Positions 44,537-54,589 are shown, counted from the first letter of the stretch. The stretch: 64,000 nt of DNA from an uncultured Lachnospiraceae bacterium (GCA_910579505.1 CAJTTZ010000013.1:54450-118449); one strand, 5' to 3'. The notes: generated by a model not told the origin, from the sequence alone. Numbers and translations: made by a program.

Positions 44537-45940
44537 ATGATAACTTTAATGAAAACCCTGCATTATGCCGCCATCTTTTTTTCCGGGTGGCTTGTCATGC
44601 TTGCCATGTCGCATCTGCTCAAAATTTCCGAAAAACGGTTCAGACATCTCCTGCTGTTTTTCGGCTGTTCCCTGCTCTGCTCTACGATCATTTTTATCGG
44701 AGACCCCTATAATATTCTGGCAATCACCCCGGTCTTTCTGGTGATCGTCCTTTTTACATGCGATGGCAGTTTCTGGCAGAAGACTGCCATCGCGCTGATG
44801 TTTTCCAGCACGATCATTTCTTTTGGCGCCTTGCGGGATAATTATATCCACGATCTTATATTTCCCGCAGAGTCTGACGGATTCACCGTAATTATCTTTG
44901 GGAACAGCAATACCGTCAATCTCCCCACAGAGACATGGATACAGTCCGGGCTCGGCTACCACGTTTCCTACCTGTTCACGCTGCCCTTTGCGCTGATCCT
45001 CTTCCTTTATACAAAAAAAAATGCGCCCGATAAGGAATATTCCCTCTCAGACAGCATGTGGCGGCTGCTTCTTTTTCTCACGGTCATTCCTTTTGGAATC
45101 GTGCTTAGTGTGGTCGTCTTATTTCCCATCAACGAATATGAAACCATCAACCTCCGGATTCATATAGAATATGTTATTTTGCTGCTGATCACCCTGCTCG
45201 CCTTTATCAGCCTGCTCTGGTGCGTCACGGTTCTGGCCAGACAGAGGAAACTGGAACAGCAGGGTATGTTTGCGGAAATCAACCGCAAGTATTACGAGGC
45301 AATGGAGCAGCAGCACTTTGAAGTACGGCGGTTAAAGCACGATCTGGCAAACCACATTCAGGTCCTGTCCGCCCTGCCCGAAGAAAAAAGGGCGGCATAC
45401 GCCGCAGAGCTTTCCGGCAATACCGCCTTTTCTCATTCTTTTGCTTACTGCAGCGATTCCACAGTCAACGCTGTGCTGACCGTCAAGAAAAGCGCGATGG
45501 AACGGTGCCATATCCGTCTGAAAGCGGAGATAGATATCCCCTCGCCGCTCCCCTACGACAGGACCGACCTCTGCGCCCTGTACGCCAACGCGCTTGACAA
45601 CGCCATGGAAGCGTGCATGAAACTGAACGAAGCGCAGAGAGAAATTTCTCTAAAAAGCAAGGCACGAAAAGGGGTGTTCTGTCTGGAAATCAGCAACCCG
45701 GATCCCGGCGCAGGAGAAGGCGGCTCCGTAAAGCAGTCAAAAAAGCGAGCCGGTTCCTTATCTGAAAAAAGATCGGAACACAGCCCGCTTCTGCCCACTT
45801 CCAAGCCCGATAAAACAAATCATGGTTTCGGTCTGCAGAGTATACGGGAGATTGTAAAACGGTATCACGGCAGACTGGAAATCAGAACCGAGGACGGGGT
45901 TTTTGACCTGTTTCTGTATCTGCCGCTTACAGCTCATTGA
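44537..45940 (+). CDS. GHKL-domain sensor histidine kinase (AgrC-like)
   Basis: 467 residues. Six or seven membrane segments in residues 1-235, then the H-box VRRLKHDLANHIQVL, N-box LYANALDNAMEACMKL and G-box NHGFGLQSIREIVK. This is the AgrC-type GHKL branch. No agrD-like peptide or agrB-like processing gene is nearby, so the signal is probably not an autoinducer; an antimicrobial peptide sensed with the FtsX-type ABC is more likely. The 3' end overlaps the convergent permease gene by 14 bases. Confidence 0.93.
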   Translation: MITLMKTLHYAAIFFSGWLVMLAMSHLLKISEKRFRHLLLFFGCSLLCSTIIFIGDPYNILAITPVFLVIVLFTCDGSFWQKTAIALMFSSTIISFGALRDNYIHDLIFPAESDGFTVIIFGNSNTVNLPTETWIQSGLGYHVSYLFTLPFALILFLYTKKNAPDKEYSLSDSMWRLLLFLTVIPFGIVLSVVVLFPINEYETINLRIHIEYVILLLITLLAFISLLWCVTVLARQRKLEQQGMFAEINRKYYEAMEQQHFEVRRLKHDLANHIQVLSALPEEKRAAYAAELSGNTAFSHSFAYCSDSTVNAVLTVKKSAMERCHIRLKAEIDIPSPLPYDRTDLCALYANALDNAMEACMKLNEAQREISLKSKARKGVFCLEISNPDPGAGEGGSVKQSKKRAGSLSEKRSEHSPLLPTSKPDKTNHGFGLQSIREIVKRYHGRLEIRTEDGVFDLFLYLPLTAH

Positions 45941-48329
45941 TCGTCTCCGTGATCGCCGTCTCCCGGATTCTCCTCGCAGGCGCGTACACGGCAGCCACGC
46001 AGGAGAGCGCAGCGATGACCGTAATAACCGCAAGCGCATCAAAGGGAACCTTCCATGACCCGCCGAAATGTGTGAAAACAACCTTCACCATAAACAGCCG
46101 GTGTAAATACAGCCCGGCAATATAGCCGAGAGCCAGTCCACAGGCCGCATAGGTTACCGCCTCAGCCGCAATCATCCGGGTCATCTGCGCTGCGCTCATC
46201 CCCACGGCACGCATGGCGCCGTACTGCTTCATTCTGGCGGAAACACTCATGGAAATATTGTTCATAATATTAAAGACCGTAATCAGGGCAATGACCGCAA
46301 GAAACCCGTAAGCTGCAATGCGGAAAACCCAGAAGCTGGAATTGCTCGTCTGGTCATCCTCCCGTCTGTCCGCAAAAACATTTTCACCCGCCATCGTCCG
46401 AATCGTGTCCACCGTCTCTTCCGGCGCATCCTTTTCAAGTCCAAAACCGAGTATCTGATACCCTGTCTCGCCTGTCAGACGCATAAATGTCTCTTCCGTA
46501 CAGACAATCGCCGGACGGCTCTGTGTCCCGATTCCCTCCGAGCACACGCAGGCAATGGTGAGCTCCGTATCACCGACCTTGACGATATCCCCGGTATTCA
46601 GACGGCTGTCCATGTTAAAAATCGTCATCACATAGTCCGTGTCTCCGACAACCTTTTTCAAGTCACCGCTGGCGACAGATTTCTTTGACCAGTCAAACAT
46701 CCAGTCGTCATAGGAAATCAGATCGACGCTGCCGGAAACCCCGTTAATCTCCGCGGGCGTATCATAACAGATGGCGCAGCCGAACGCCGTTTCCACGCCG
46801 GGCAAAACGCCCATTTCCTCTTTCATTCCCTTGTCGAGAGAATTATCCGCCGCAGCAATGCTGATTTCCGGGCTTAAATCGTTCTCCGAAGGCATAAACC
46901 TCTTAAACAGATCGAGCCCGGCGGAAAACACCAGAAACAAAGCGACCGTAAAGGCAAAGGATAGAGACATAAGGATCAGATTCTTTTTCGCCGCCGTGGC
47001 ATGATGTACCCCCAGCGCGTGCTCCACCTTAAAGATGCGGGTGTTCGCCGCATGGGCGACAGCCACGCCCGTCTCCGCATTGCCCGATACCGCCGCCACA
47101 GGAGACACTGCCGCCGCCCGTCTCGCGGGAGCATGGGCTGCAAACAGCACCGATATCACGCCCACCAGAATACCCGACACAATACCGATCACACTGAACC
47201 GATAACGGAAGTCGTCAAACTCACCGCCCACCTTGTATTGTAAGATCGTGGACAGACCAAACGTAAATGCCTCGCTGGCAGCCAGTCCGACAGGTATCGC
47301 CGTCTTACACCAGTTCAGCGCCTCCAGCCGCACGAAACGCATTACCTGTTCTTTGCTTGCACCGATACAGCGCATCATCCCGAAAAACTTCGTCCGCTGT
47401 GCCACCGTACTGTTTAAGCAGCTTGCAATCATCAGCACACCCGCAGTGAGAATCAGCACAAACACGATGGCGGCAAGTAAATAGAAACTCTGCATTGCCA
47501 GATTGCCGCTCGCTCCCGACACGCCCATAACAGCCAGATTTTCCTCGATATCCCCGTCCGCAAGCCCATACTGCGCCTTCAGATTGGAGAGTGCGCTTTT
47601 AATATCGGTGCCTTTCGCAAAGCGGACATAATATGCATTCTTTTCCATCTCCGCATCAGAACTGCCCGTATTCTCCCTGTGTCCGCCAATTTTTTCACCA
47701 CCGTCAGTGACATTCGTGTCAGAATTTTTGCCGATTCGGTTCACACCGCAGATGGCATCCAGCGCTCCTACGCTCATATATGCCGTCACATCCTCAAACT
47801 TGGTGTCATACTTTTCCCACTCGTCGGCGCAGAACCCGCTCACTGTAAACGTGAAATCCCCTGCCGGAACATGGATGATAACGCTGTCTCCCGCCTGCAC
47901 GCCAAGACGCTCTTTCGCGCCCGTATTCAGCATCACTTCCCCGTCACTTTCAGGAAATGCGCCTTCCCGCTCATATGCCCTGATATCGTCGATATAGTTC
48001 TCTTCCGCGCCGTACAATATGACACGCGCGTCATTTATATAATATCCCTCGTAGACGTCCTCCCCGAGTGCCTTGCACCACGCCGCCGCGGACACATCCT
48101 CCCTCGCCGCGATCTCCTGCGCCGCCGCCCTGGAAAGCCCACTGATCACAATATGGTGACTGCCGTGGTGCCGAACCAGTCCCTCCGTCTGCCCCTTCGT
48201 CATAATTTCCGCACAGGAAAAGACCGTGGTCACGAGAAACACCGCGAAGACAATGCAGAGCAGAATCAGACGGTTCTGCTTTCTGCAGTTTTTTGCAGAA
48301 ATGGGAATCAGGCTCAAATAACTTTTCAT
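45927..48329 (-). CDS. FtsX/MacB-type ABC transporter permease
   Basis: 800 residues, two FtsX units. Each unit shows the membrane signature: MMRCIGASKEQVMRFVRLEA near residue 330 and QYGAMRAVGMSAAQMTRMIA near 730. Two extracytoplasmic domains of about 200 residues separate the membrane clusters. The start overlaps the ATPase stop (48326-48329, ATGA), so the two are coupled. It is the last gene of an RR, HK, ATPase, permease series. Confidence 0.9.
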   Translation of the reverse strand: MKSYLSLIPISAKNCRKQNRLILLCIVFAVFLVTTVFSCAEIMTKGQTEGLVRHHGSHHIVISGLSRAAAQEIAAREDVSAAAWCKALGEDVYEGYYINDARVILYGAEENYIDDIRAYEREGAFPESDGEVMLNTGAKERLGVQAGDSVIIHVPAGDFTFTVSGFCADEWEKYDTKFEDVTAYMSVGALDAICGVNRIGKNSDTNVTDGGEKIGGHRENTGSSDAEMEKNAYYVRFAKGTDIKSALSNLKAQYGLADGDIEENLAVMGVSGASGNLAMQSFYLLAAIVFVLILTAGVLMIASCLNSTVAQRTKFFGMMRCIGASKEQVMRFVRLEALNWCKTAIPVGLAASEAFTFGLSTILQYKVGGEFDDFRYRFSVIGIVSGILVGVISVLFAAHAPARRAAAVSPVAAVSGNAETGVAVAHAANTRIFKVEHALGVHHATAAKKNLILMSLSFAFTVALFLVFSAGLDLFKRFMPSENDLSPEISIAAADNSLDKGMKEEMGVLPGVETAFGCAICYDTPAEINGVSGSVDLISYDDWMFDWSKKSVASGDLKKVVGDTDYVMTIFNMDSRLNTGDIVKVGDTELTIACVCSEGIGTQSRPAIVCTEETFMRLTGETGYQILGFGLEKDAPEETVDTIRTMAGENVFADRREDDQTSNSSFWVFRIAAYGFLAVIALITVFNIMNNISMSVSARMKQYGAMRAVGMSAAQMTRMIAAEAVTYAACGLALGYIAGLYLHRLFMVKVVFTHFGGSWKVPFDALAVITVIAALSCVAAVYAPARRIRETAITETINEL

Positions 48330-49009
48330 TCCTTACACCTCCCAAGATCCGTCAGCACGCCGTCCGACACCTCTAACACCCGGTCCGCCGTCTGGGCGAT
48401 CATGCGGTTGTGGGTAATCATAATGATAGTCTGCTCATATTTGCGGGACGCCTCCCTAAGCAGCGCAATCACCTCATTGCTGTTCTGGGTGTCCAGATTC
48501 CCCGTCGGCTCGTCCGCCAGAATCAAAGAAGGTCTTGTAATCAGCGCGCGCCCAATCGCCACCCTCTGCTGCTGACCGCCGGAAAGCTGGCTGGGCAGAT
48601 GGTTCCGTCTCTCCTTTAGATTGAGCACGGCAAGCAGTTCCTCCAGATCGTTCCTGTCCGGCTTCTGGTAATCGAGCAGCAGCGGAAAAATCATATTCTG
48701 CTCCACCGTCAGTTCCTGGATCAGGTTAAACGCCTGAAAGATAAAGCCGATGTTTCTCCTGCGAAAAACGGTAAGGTTCCTCTCTTTCATCGCAAAGGTG
48801 TCCCTGCCGTCAATCAGCACCTTGCCCGACGTGGGCGTATCCAACGCCCCGATCATGTTGAGCAGTGTACTTTTTCCTGAGCCGGACTCCCCGACGATTG
48901 CCACATACTCTCCCTTTGGAACGGTGAAGCTGACGTTTTTGAGCGCATGTACGGCCGCCTCGCCGCTGCCGTAAGTTTTACAGATTTTACTCACTTCCAG
49001 TAAATTCAT
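48326..49009 (-). CDS. ABC transporter ATP-binding protein (LolD/MacB-like)
   Basis: 227 residues from MNLLEVSKICKTYG at 49009, with AGAGG seven bases upstream; the much longer in-frame extension to 49348 runs over the kinase gene and is not coding. Walker A GESGSGKSTLLN, signature LSGGQQQR, Walker B LADEPTGNLDTQ. Partner permease is coupled downstream. Confidence 0.94.
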   Translation of the reverse strand: MNLLEVSKICKTYGSGEAAVHALKNVSFTVPKGEYVAIVGESGSGKSTLLNMIGALDTPTSGKVLIDGRDTFAMKERNLTVFRRRNIGFIFQAFNLIQELTVEQNMIFPLLLDYQKPDRNDLEELLAVLNLKERRNHLPSQLSGGQQQRVAIGRALITRPSLILADEPTGNLDTQNSNEVIALLREASRKYEQTIIMITHNRMIAQTADRVLEVSDGVLTDLGRCKE

Positions 49010-49086
49010 TCTAAGCACCTCTTTCCAGATCGTTTCTTTTGGTACCAAGAATAGCACGCAAATACTACCGCCAGACTTCATCTGTA

Positions 49087-50199
49087 TTACAATTTTGTTA
49101 TAATCGGAAACAGCAGCGCGAAAGCTGCCCCCTCCCCAAGCCTGCTGTCCACCGAGACACTGCCGCCATGAGCCTCCGCCACCGCCTTTACGAGCGAGAG
49201 TCCCAGCCCGATTCCCTTCGTGTCCTGAGAATATCTGCTGCGATAAAACCGTTTGAAAACGTGATGCAGGTCTTCCGGGTGGATGCCGTTTCCGTTGTCT
49301 TTCACCGTCATGCGGACGGCGGACGGGGATTTCTCCCACGTCAACCAAATGCTGTCCCCGCCCTTTGTATGGTCAAGGGCATTTTTCACCAGATTGTCAA
49401 GCGCCTCAAGAATCCAGTTTCGATCACACGAAAAGAAAGCGGAATCACTGCCCGACAGCACGATTTGTTTTTTCTCCTGCCCCGCGCGGAATGCAAAATG
49501 CCTCTCCACTTCTTTCATGATTTCAGAAATATTTTCCTGCCGTTTTTCAATTATCATCGTGCCTGCGTCGAATTTCGTGATCTTTAGCAGATTCTGCACC
49601 AGTGTCTCAATTCGGTCCAGTTCCTGTTCCGACAGCCCGGTAAATTCCCGGATCGTCGCAAGCCCACCAGTCTCCGCCTCCGTCTGCATGATGCCGTTAT
49701 ATATATTTAATGCGGCAAGGGGCGTTTTCAGCTGGTGGGAAATATCCGAGATCGTGTTTTTGAGAAACTCCCGCGACTGCCCTTCCTTCTGCGCCTGCGC
49801 GTTTAAGATCGCCGCCAGTGAATTAATTTCATGAAAAAGCCGGTAAAGCTCCCCCTCCTCGTCACAGACGATTCGGGCGTCTTTGTCGCCGGAAATAAAC
49901 GCCCTTATCTGTAAAACCGCCTCATCCATCTGCCTGTCCTGCTGTCTGAAATACTGATAGCAGAAAGTAAGCGCCGCCCCTCCCATAATGATGGTGCAGA
50001 GCGGCACAGACAATACGAGAAGTTCTGACATCAATGTCATATTCCATGCCGTCAGATCATTCCGACGAGAAGCCGCCGCACCAACCCTCCACAGCGCCGG
50101 TATCGCAGATACCATGACGATCACCGCCATACACAGCCCCATACGAACAAACAGCTTTCTTATATTGCGATTCACCAGCACTCTCATTCTTGCCCCCAT
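49087..50199 (-). CDS. HisKA-type sensor histidine kinase
   Basis: 370 residues. Two membrane segments (about 15-35 and 55-75), short linker, H-box ISDISHQLKTPLAAL, N-box EALDNLVKNALDHT, G1 DNGNGIHPEDL and G2 GIGLGLSLVK. The extracytoplasmic loop is only about 20 residues, so it is probably an intramembrane-sensing kinase that responds through its ABC partner. GAGG precedes the ATG. Regulator gene is 21 bases upstream. Confidence 0.93.
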   Translation of the reverse strand: MGARMRVLVNRNIRKLFVRMGLCMAVIVMVSAIPALWRVGAAASRRNDLTAWNMTLMSELLVLSVPLCTIIMGGAALTFCYQYFRQQDRQMDEAVLQIRAFISGDKDARIVCDEEGELYRLFHEINSLAAILNAQAQKEGQSREFLKNTISDISHQLKTPLAALNIYNGIMQTEAETGGLATIREFTGLSEQELDRIETLVQNLLKITKFDAGTMIIEKRQENISEIMKEVERHFAFRAGQEKKQIVLSGSDSAFFSCDRNWILEALDNLVKNALDHTKGGDSIWLTWEKSPSAVRMTVKDNGNGIHPEDLHHVFKRFYRSRYSQDTKGIGLGLSLVKAVAEAHGGSVSVDSRLGEGAAFALLFPIITKL

Positions 50200-50220
50200 T
50201 CCGTATTTCCTCTTTCACCT

Positions 50221-50919
50221 CTATTTTTCAATCCTGTGACCCGTACTCCACTTATATCCCATCCCGCGGACGGTCACGATCTTTTGCGGCATACCGGGAT
50301 CGTCCTCTATCTTCATGCGCAGCCTGCGGATATACACCGCCAGCGTTTTGTTCTCGATGAAATTCTCGTCGCAGTCCCACAGCCCGGCAAGAATCTGCTC
50401 CGCCGAGAGAACCCTGTCCGGGTTTTCCATAAACATCCGAAGCAGCCTGTATTCCCCGGAAGTCAGGTCCAGCGTTTTCCCGCCCTTGCGCGCCTCCCCT
50501 CTGCGCATGTCAAGCGTAATACCGTTCATGGATAGCACTTCCCCCGCCTGCATAAAATTTTCACTCCTCCTGAGCAGCGCATGGATTCTGGACAAAAATA
50601 CAGCAAGTTTAAAAGGCTTTGTTATGTAGTCGTCTGCACCGATATCAAGCCCCATAATCATGTCCGTCTCCTCGTCCGCCGCTGTCAGGAACATGATTGG
50701 CAGTTTGGAAGTCTGTCTCATTTTTTCACACAGGGCAAACCCAGTGCCGTCCGGCAGCGCCACATCCAGTATGGCAAGATCATATTTCCCTTCCGCCCAA
50801 AGCGTTTCCGCCTCCGCCACCGTACGGGCATTTTCCACCTCATAGCCCTCTTTCTTCAGCGCAAAAGTCAATCCACCGATCAGGCTCAGATCATCTTCCA
50901 CAAAAAAGATACGCTTCAT
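50221..50919 (-). CDS. OmpR family response regulator
   Basis: 232 residues. Receiver with acidic pair EDD, acceptor Asp in LAILDVALPDG, Thr in MFLTAADE and Lys in ITKPF. C-terminal winged helix (LTSGEYRLLRMFMENPDRVL, then YIRRLRMKIE and GMGYKW). First gene of the RR, HK, ATPase, permease series. It is divergent from the bile salt hydrolase gene. Confidence 0.95.
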   Translation of the reverse strand: MKRIFFVEDDLSLIGGLTFALKKEGYEVENARTVAEAETLWAEGKYDLAILDVALPDGTGFALCEKMRQTSKLPIMFLTAADEETDMIMGLDIGADDYITKPFKLAVFLSRIHALLRRSENFMQAGEVLSMNGITLDMRRGEARKGGKTLDLTSGEYRLLRMFMENPDRVLSAEQILAGLWDCDENFIENKTLAVYIRRLRMKIEDDPGMPQKIVTVRGMGYKWSTGHRIEK

Positions 50920-51083
50920 ATTCTGTCCATTCCCTTTCTGACATCAAGTCTCATTTCTTCATAATACTCGTTAGACGCGGTAAAAACAATCCCCTCCGCA
51001 CCCGCGTTTTATCTGCCCGCATACCGTATATAACCGCAGATATCCGCATACACTCATACTAACGATAGAAAAGAGGAACTGCT

Positions 51084-52061
51084 ATGTGTACGAGTATTGC
51101 CATGAAAACCGAGGATTTTTACTTCGGACGCACCATGGATATCGAATATTCTTTCGGTGAAAACGTTGTTTTTACACCCAGGAACTATCCCGTATCTTTC
51201 CGCAGAAACGATACCCTTCACAGACATTACGCCCTGCTTGGAATGGCAAGCGTGAGGGACGGTTACCCCCTCTATGCGGAGGCGGTAAACGAGAGAGGTC
51301 TGTGTATGGCGGCTTTAAATTTTCCCGACAACGCCTACTATCCCCCGAAGGAAGATCCGATCAAACAGAATGTGTCCCCCTTTGAGCTGATCCTGTGGCT
51401 GTGCGCCAAATGCGCCTCCATCACAGACGTCAAAGAACTTCTGTCCGCCACGCATCTGGTCGATATCCCTTTTAACGACTCTCTGCCCCTGGCGCCGCTG
51501 CACTGGCATATCGCAGACCGGGAGCGCTCCATTGTGCTGGAGTCCACCATAAACGGCATGGAAATATATGACAACCCTGTCGGGGTACTGACAAACAACC
51601 CCGGATTCCATTTCCAGACCACAAATCTCTGCCAATATATGAACCTGACCACGACATGTCCGCAAAACTGTTTCAGCAATATAAAAAGCCTCGTCCCATT
51701 CGGACAAGGCTTAGGCAGTTTCGGTCTGCCGGGTGATTATTCTCCCGCCTCGCGCTTTGTCAAGGCGGCTTATCTTTCCATGAACTCCGTCTGCGAAAAG
51801 GATGAGATGAGCAGCATCTCCCAATTATTTCACATTCTGGATTCCGTATCCATGGTCCGCGGCAGTGTCGTAACCAGACAGGAGCTTTACGACACCACCA
51901 CCTATGTCTGCTGCATGAATGCCACAAAGGGCAAATATTACTATAAAACCTACGGCAACTCCCAGCTTACCGCCGTTGACCTCCGCCATGAAAATCTGGA
52001 TGCAGACACGCTCAAAACTTATCCTCTGGTGACAGATCCGCAAATTGCATGGGTCAACTGA
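51084..52061 (+). CDS. Choloylglycine hydrolase (bile salt hydrolase)
   Basis: 325 residues, the Ntn-hydrolase fold that frees taurine or glycine from conjugated bile acids. The catalytic Cys2 directly follows Met (MCTSIAMK), with Arg16, Asp19, Asn79 (ALNFP), Asn171/172 (LTNNPGF) and Arg224 (SPASRF) at the expected places. The selectivity loop reads GQG (207-209) before LGSFGLPGD; such GxG loops have been linked with glycine-conjugate preference in lactobacilli, which is only an inference here. It has no signal peptide and is the only bile gene in the window. Confidence 0.93.
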   Translation: MCTSIAMKTEDFYFGRTMDIEYSFGENVVFTPRNYPVSFRRNDTLHRHYALLGMASVRDGYPLYAEAVNERGLCMAALNFPDNAYYPPKEDPIKQNVSPFELILWLCAKCASITDVKELLSATHLVDIPFNDSLPLAPLHWHIADRERSIVLESTINGMEIYDNPVGVLTNNPGFHFQTTNLCQYMNLTTTCPQNCFSNIKSLVPFGQGLGSFGLPGDYSPASRFVKAAYLSMNSVCEKDEMSSISQLFHILDSVSMVRGSVVTRQELYDTTTYVCCMNATKGKYYYKTYGNSQLTAVDLRHENLDADTLKTYPLVTDPQIAWVN

Positions 52062-52076
52062 CAGACGGCAAATATA

Positions 52077-53759
52077 TTACCGGCGACCATTTTTCAGCCG
52101 GAAGGAGCTGATCAGTTCCATCAGCATACTGGACTGGGACGACAGCTCCTCGCTCGCCGCCGCACACTCCTGACTGGTCGCGGAGTTGTTTTCCACCACG
52201 GCGGAAATCTGCTCGACGCCGGTAGAAACCTGCTCCATCGCCACCGTCTGTTTCTCCACCGCGTCCACAACCTGCTCCATCTTGACCGTCACATTTCCGG
52301 CAAGCTCGCCTGTCCGGCCAAGCGCCTCCGTCACTCTGTTCATGGCCTTGCCGCCTTCCACAATCGTCGCGGCAGAACTCTCTATCAGCTCTTTCGTCGC
52401 TTTTGCGGCTTCATCCGATTTCGACGCAAGACTGCTGATCTCCTCTGCCACCACGGCAAATCCTCTGCCCGCAGCGCCAGCTCTTGCAGCCTCTACCGCC
52501 GCATTCAGCGAGAGAATATTGATCTGGAACGCAATATTCTCTATCGTCGCAATAATGGTACCGATCTGCTTGGATTCCTCGGAAATACGATCCATCGACG
52601 CACTCAGTTCTTTTACGTTCTCTATGCTGACGCCAAGCTGTGCGCCCGCCTGATTGACAAACTGTCCCACTTCTTCCGCCGCATTCGAAGTCTCTCTTGC
52701 ACCCGCTGAAATATCCGCAATCGTGGTCGAAATTTCCGTAACAGCGCTTGCCTGTTCGGTCGCTCCCTGCGCAAGCGTCTGCGCGCTGGCGGATACCTGG
52801 TCCGCCCCGTCGGACACATGTCCCGCGCTTGCCGCAAACTGACCCATCGTATGATTCAGCGCGCCCAGAATACTGTCCAGAGACTTTTTAATCGCCAGAA
52901 AGTCTCCCGTATAATTCTGCTGTGTCTCCTGCGTCAGGTCGCCCTTCGCAATCGCGCCAAGCACCTCCGATATCTCACCTATGTAAGCGCGCAGGCTGCC
53001 AATCGTCTCCTCAAATATTTCTCCCAGCAGTCCGATCTCATCGTTAGAGCGCACACCGATCTGTACCTGTTTTCCGTCAGCCAGTCCCAGTTCGCCCTTT
53101 TCCAGTCTCTCAGCTGCCTGTGTGATTTTTCCGAGCGGTCCGGACACCCGCTTTTTCAAATATCCTGTCAGGAAAATAATGCAGACGATAATTACCGCCA
53201 AACTGATTATTATAGCATAGTCAATAATTTTGGCAGTTTCTTCCTCCGCCTCAGCGATAGATATACCCGCAAAGATCAGACCGTTAACCTGTCCGTCCGC
53301 GCCCTTTGTGGGAACATAAGAACACAGGTAAGTTTGATCCAGAATTTCCGCCTCGCCCACATATGACTTCCCCTGCTTCAAAACAATATCCACAAGGTTG
53401 GAGGCCAGTTTGGTTCCCACCACACGTTCCCCGTTCTTCGTCACAGTACTGTAAGCTCTCGTATCGCCCTCAAAAATGGTAAATTCGCAGCCCTGACGCT
53501 TCTTTAAGCCGTCCAGCACCTGATTCAGATCATCCTCCTCCGATACCCGGCTCAGTTCATAGGCAAGCAGATTCGTGCCGTTTGTACAAATCTTCTCCTG
53601 CATACTCCTGACTAACGAATTGTACATGCTAACACAGACTGCTACTGCCAGCACAACGGAAATTGCCTGCATGATCACTACCACATTGCCGACTTTTTTC
53701 CCAATACGCTTCAGTTTTCTTCTGCCCTTTTTTCCCTCAACCGTCTGTTCTTTTCCCAT
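52077..53759 (-). CDS. Methyl-accepting chemotaxis protein with single Cache-like sensor
   Basis: 560 residues. Membrane segment at about 25-45, an extracytoplasmic domain of about 130 residues with Cache features (GCEFTIFEGDTRAYSTV, GKSYVGEAEILDQTYLCSYV, FAGISIAEAE), second membrane segment at about 178-198, HAMP, signalling coiled coil with the hairpin tip EAARAGAAGRGFAVVAEEI. It ends in the short tail SFRLKNGRR. It is convergent with the bile salt hydrolase gene, 15 bases apart. Confidence 0.94.
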   Translation of the reverse strand: MGKEQTVEGKKGRRKLKRIGKKVGNVVVIMQAISVVLAVAVCVSMYNSLVRSMQEKICTNGTNLLAYELSRVSEEDDLNQVLDGLKKRQGCEFTIFEGDTRAYSTVTKNGERVVGTKLASNLVDIVLKQGKSYVGEAEILDQTYLCSYVPTKGADGQVNGLIFAGISIAEAEEETAKIIDYAIIISLAVIIVCIIFLTGYLKKRVSGPLGKITQAAERLEKGELGLADGKQVQIGVRSNDEIGLLGEIFEETIGSLRAYIGEISEVLGAIAKGDLTQETQQNYTGDFLAIKKSLDSILGALNHTMGQFAASAGHVSDGADQVSASAQTLAQGATEQASAVTEISTTIADISAGARETSNAAEEVGQFVNQAGAQLGVSIENVKELSASMDRISEESKQIGTIIATIENIAFQINILSLNAAVEAARAGAAGRGFAVVAEEISSLASKSDEAAKATKELIESSAATIVEGGKAMNRVTEALGRTGELAGNVTVKMEQVVDAVEKQTVAMEQVSTGVEQISAVVENNSATSQECAAASEELSSQSSMLMELISSFRLKNGRR

Positions 53760-53805
53760 ACTGTTTTCTCCATTTTAATAATAATATTGACTACGCTTTT
53801 TCTTA

Positions 53806-54297
53806 TCAAGTCTGAATTGCATAGTCTGCATCCATTGTAACATAAGCGTGAGAAATTACAAGCTTCATCTCCACAATATATTCTGTTGTCCCTTCCTGAA
53901 ACTGCTTCTTCCCAGTAACTGTAAAACCGTACCTTTCATAGAACCGCCTGGCGTCTGCGTTCTTCTCAAGGACCCATAGATACCGGCAGTTCTTTTCTAT
54001 GGCAAACCGCATCAGTTCGCCGCCGATGCCGCGGTTTTCAAAGAAAGTGTCCACATACAGCTCCTCGATTCTGTCCCCTGAAATATGCAGCACGCCCTTG
54101 ACAAACTCATCGTCATAAACAAAGACGCCTTCCAGTTTCTCTGGATTGTCAATATATTCCTTTGCAATGGGATATACCTGTATTTCCCCAAAAGATACCT
54201 TATCGTTCTGGAAAATCTTTCTATAGTTCATGCGTTTCGTAAACACCAGAATTTCCGCTATTCTGGAAGCATCCTCAACTGTCGCGCGTCGTATCAT
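53806..54297 (-). CDS. GNAT family N-acetyltransferase
   Basis: 163 residues. MIRRATVEDASRIAEILVFT opens the fold; the acetyl-CoA loop is ENRGIGGELM and the end is ARRFYERYGFTVTGKKQF. AGAGGA lies eight bases before the ATG. Substrate unknown. Confidence 0.88.
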   Translation of the reverse strand: MIRRATVEDASRIAEILVFTKRMNYRKIFQNDKVSFGEIQVYPIAKEYIDNPEKLEGVFVYDDEFVKGVLHISGDRIEELYVDTFFENRGIGGELMRFAIEKNCRYLWVLEKNADARRFYERYGFTVTGKKQFQEGTTEYIVEMKLVISHAYVTMDADYAIQT

Positions 54298-54454
54298 AAC
54301 CTGATTCCTCTTACCTTTTTAATATCGTATCATATCCGTGCCCGTTTCTATATACGTTCCTCTGTCTGCCGTGTGCATAAACAGCGCAATTTTATCCAAT
54401 CCGAAATTCCCTGCTGATTTTACAATCTATTTATCAAAATAAAGGAGGTCCACA

Positions 54455-54580
54455 ATGATGAGTAATGAATTATTTAAAGCATTCGACAACGGTTCTCTCA
54501 GACTGCCCGCATCGTCCACGGAATTTACAGACCTTCCATGGGCAAAGCACCCTGTCTTTGAAGGGGTGGAACTCAAACAC
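54455..54580 (+). pseudogene. N-terminal stub of a cupin protein
   Basis: After a strong AAAGGAGG site, ATG opens MMSNELFKAFDNGSLRLPAS and continues to FEGVELKH, which I recognise as the start of a small single-domain cupin (about 110-125 residues). Homology ends at 54580. The frame runs on to 54784 into unrelated hydrophobic sequence that I do not believe is coding. Confidence 0.55.
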
Positions 54581-54589
54581 AATGCAAAC

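Noticed and set aside
43516..45940. agrD-like peptide gene near the AgrC/AgrA-like pair
   Set aside because: No short ORF with an amphipathic leader and acidic tail, and no agrB-like protease gene, is seen in the region.
48326..49348. Long N-terminal extension of the ABC ATPase (113 extra residues)
   Set aside because: It runs antisense-free but over the end of the kinase gene, is Gly/Arg-rich and lacks a ribosome site; MNLLEVSK at 49009 has AGAGG and fits the family.
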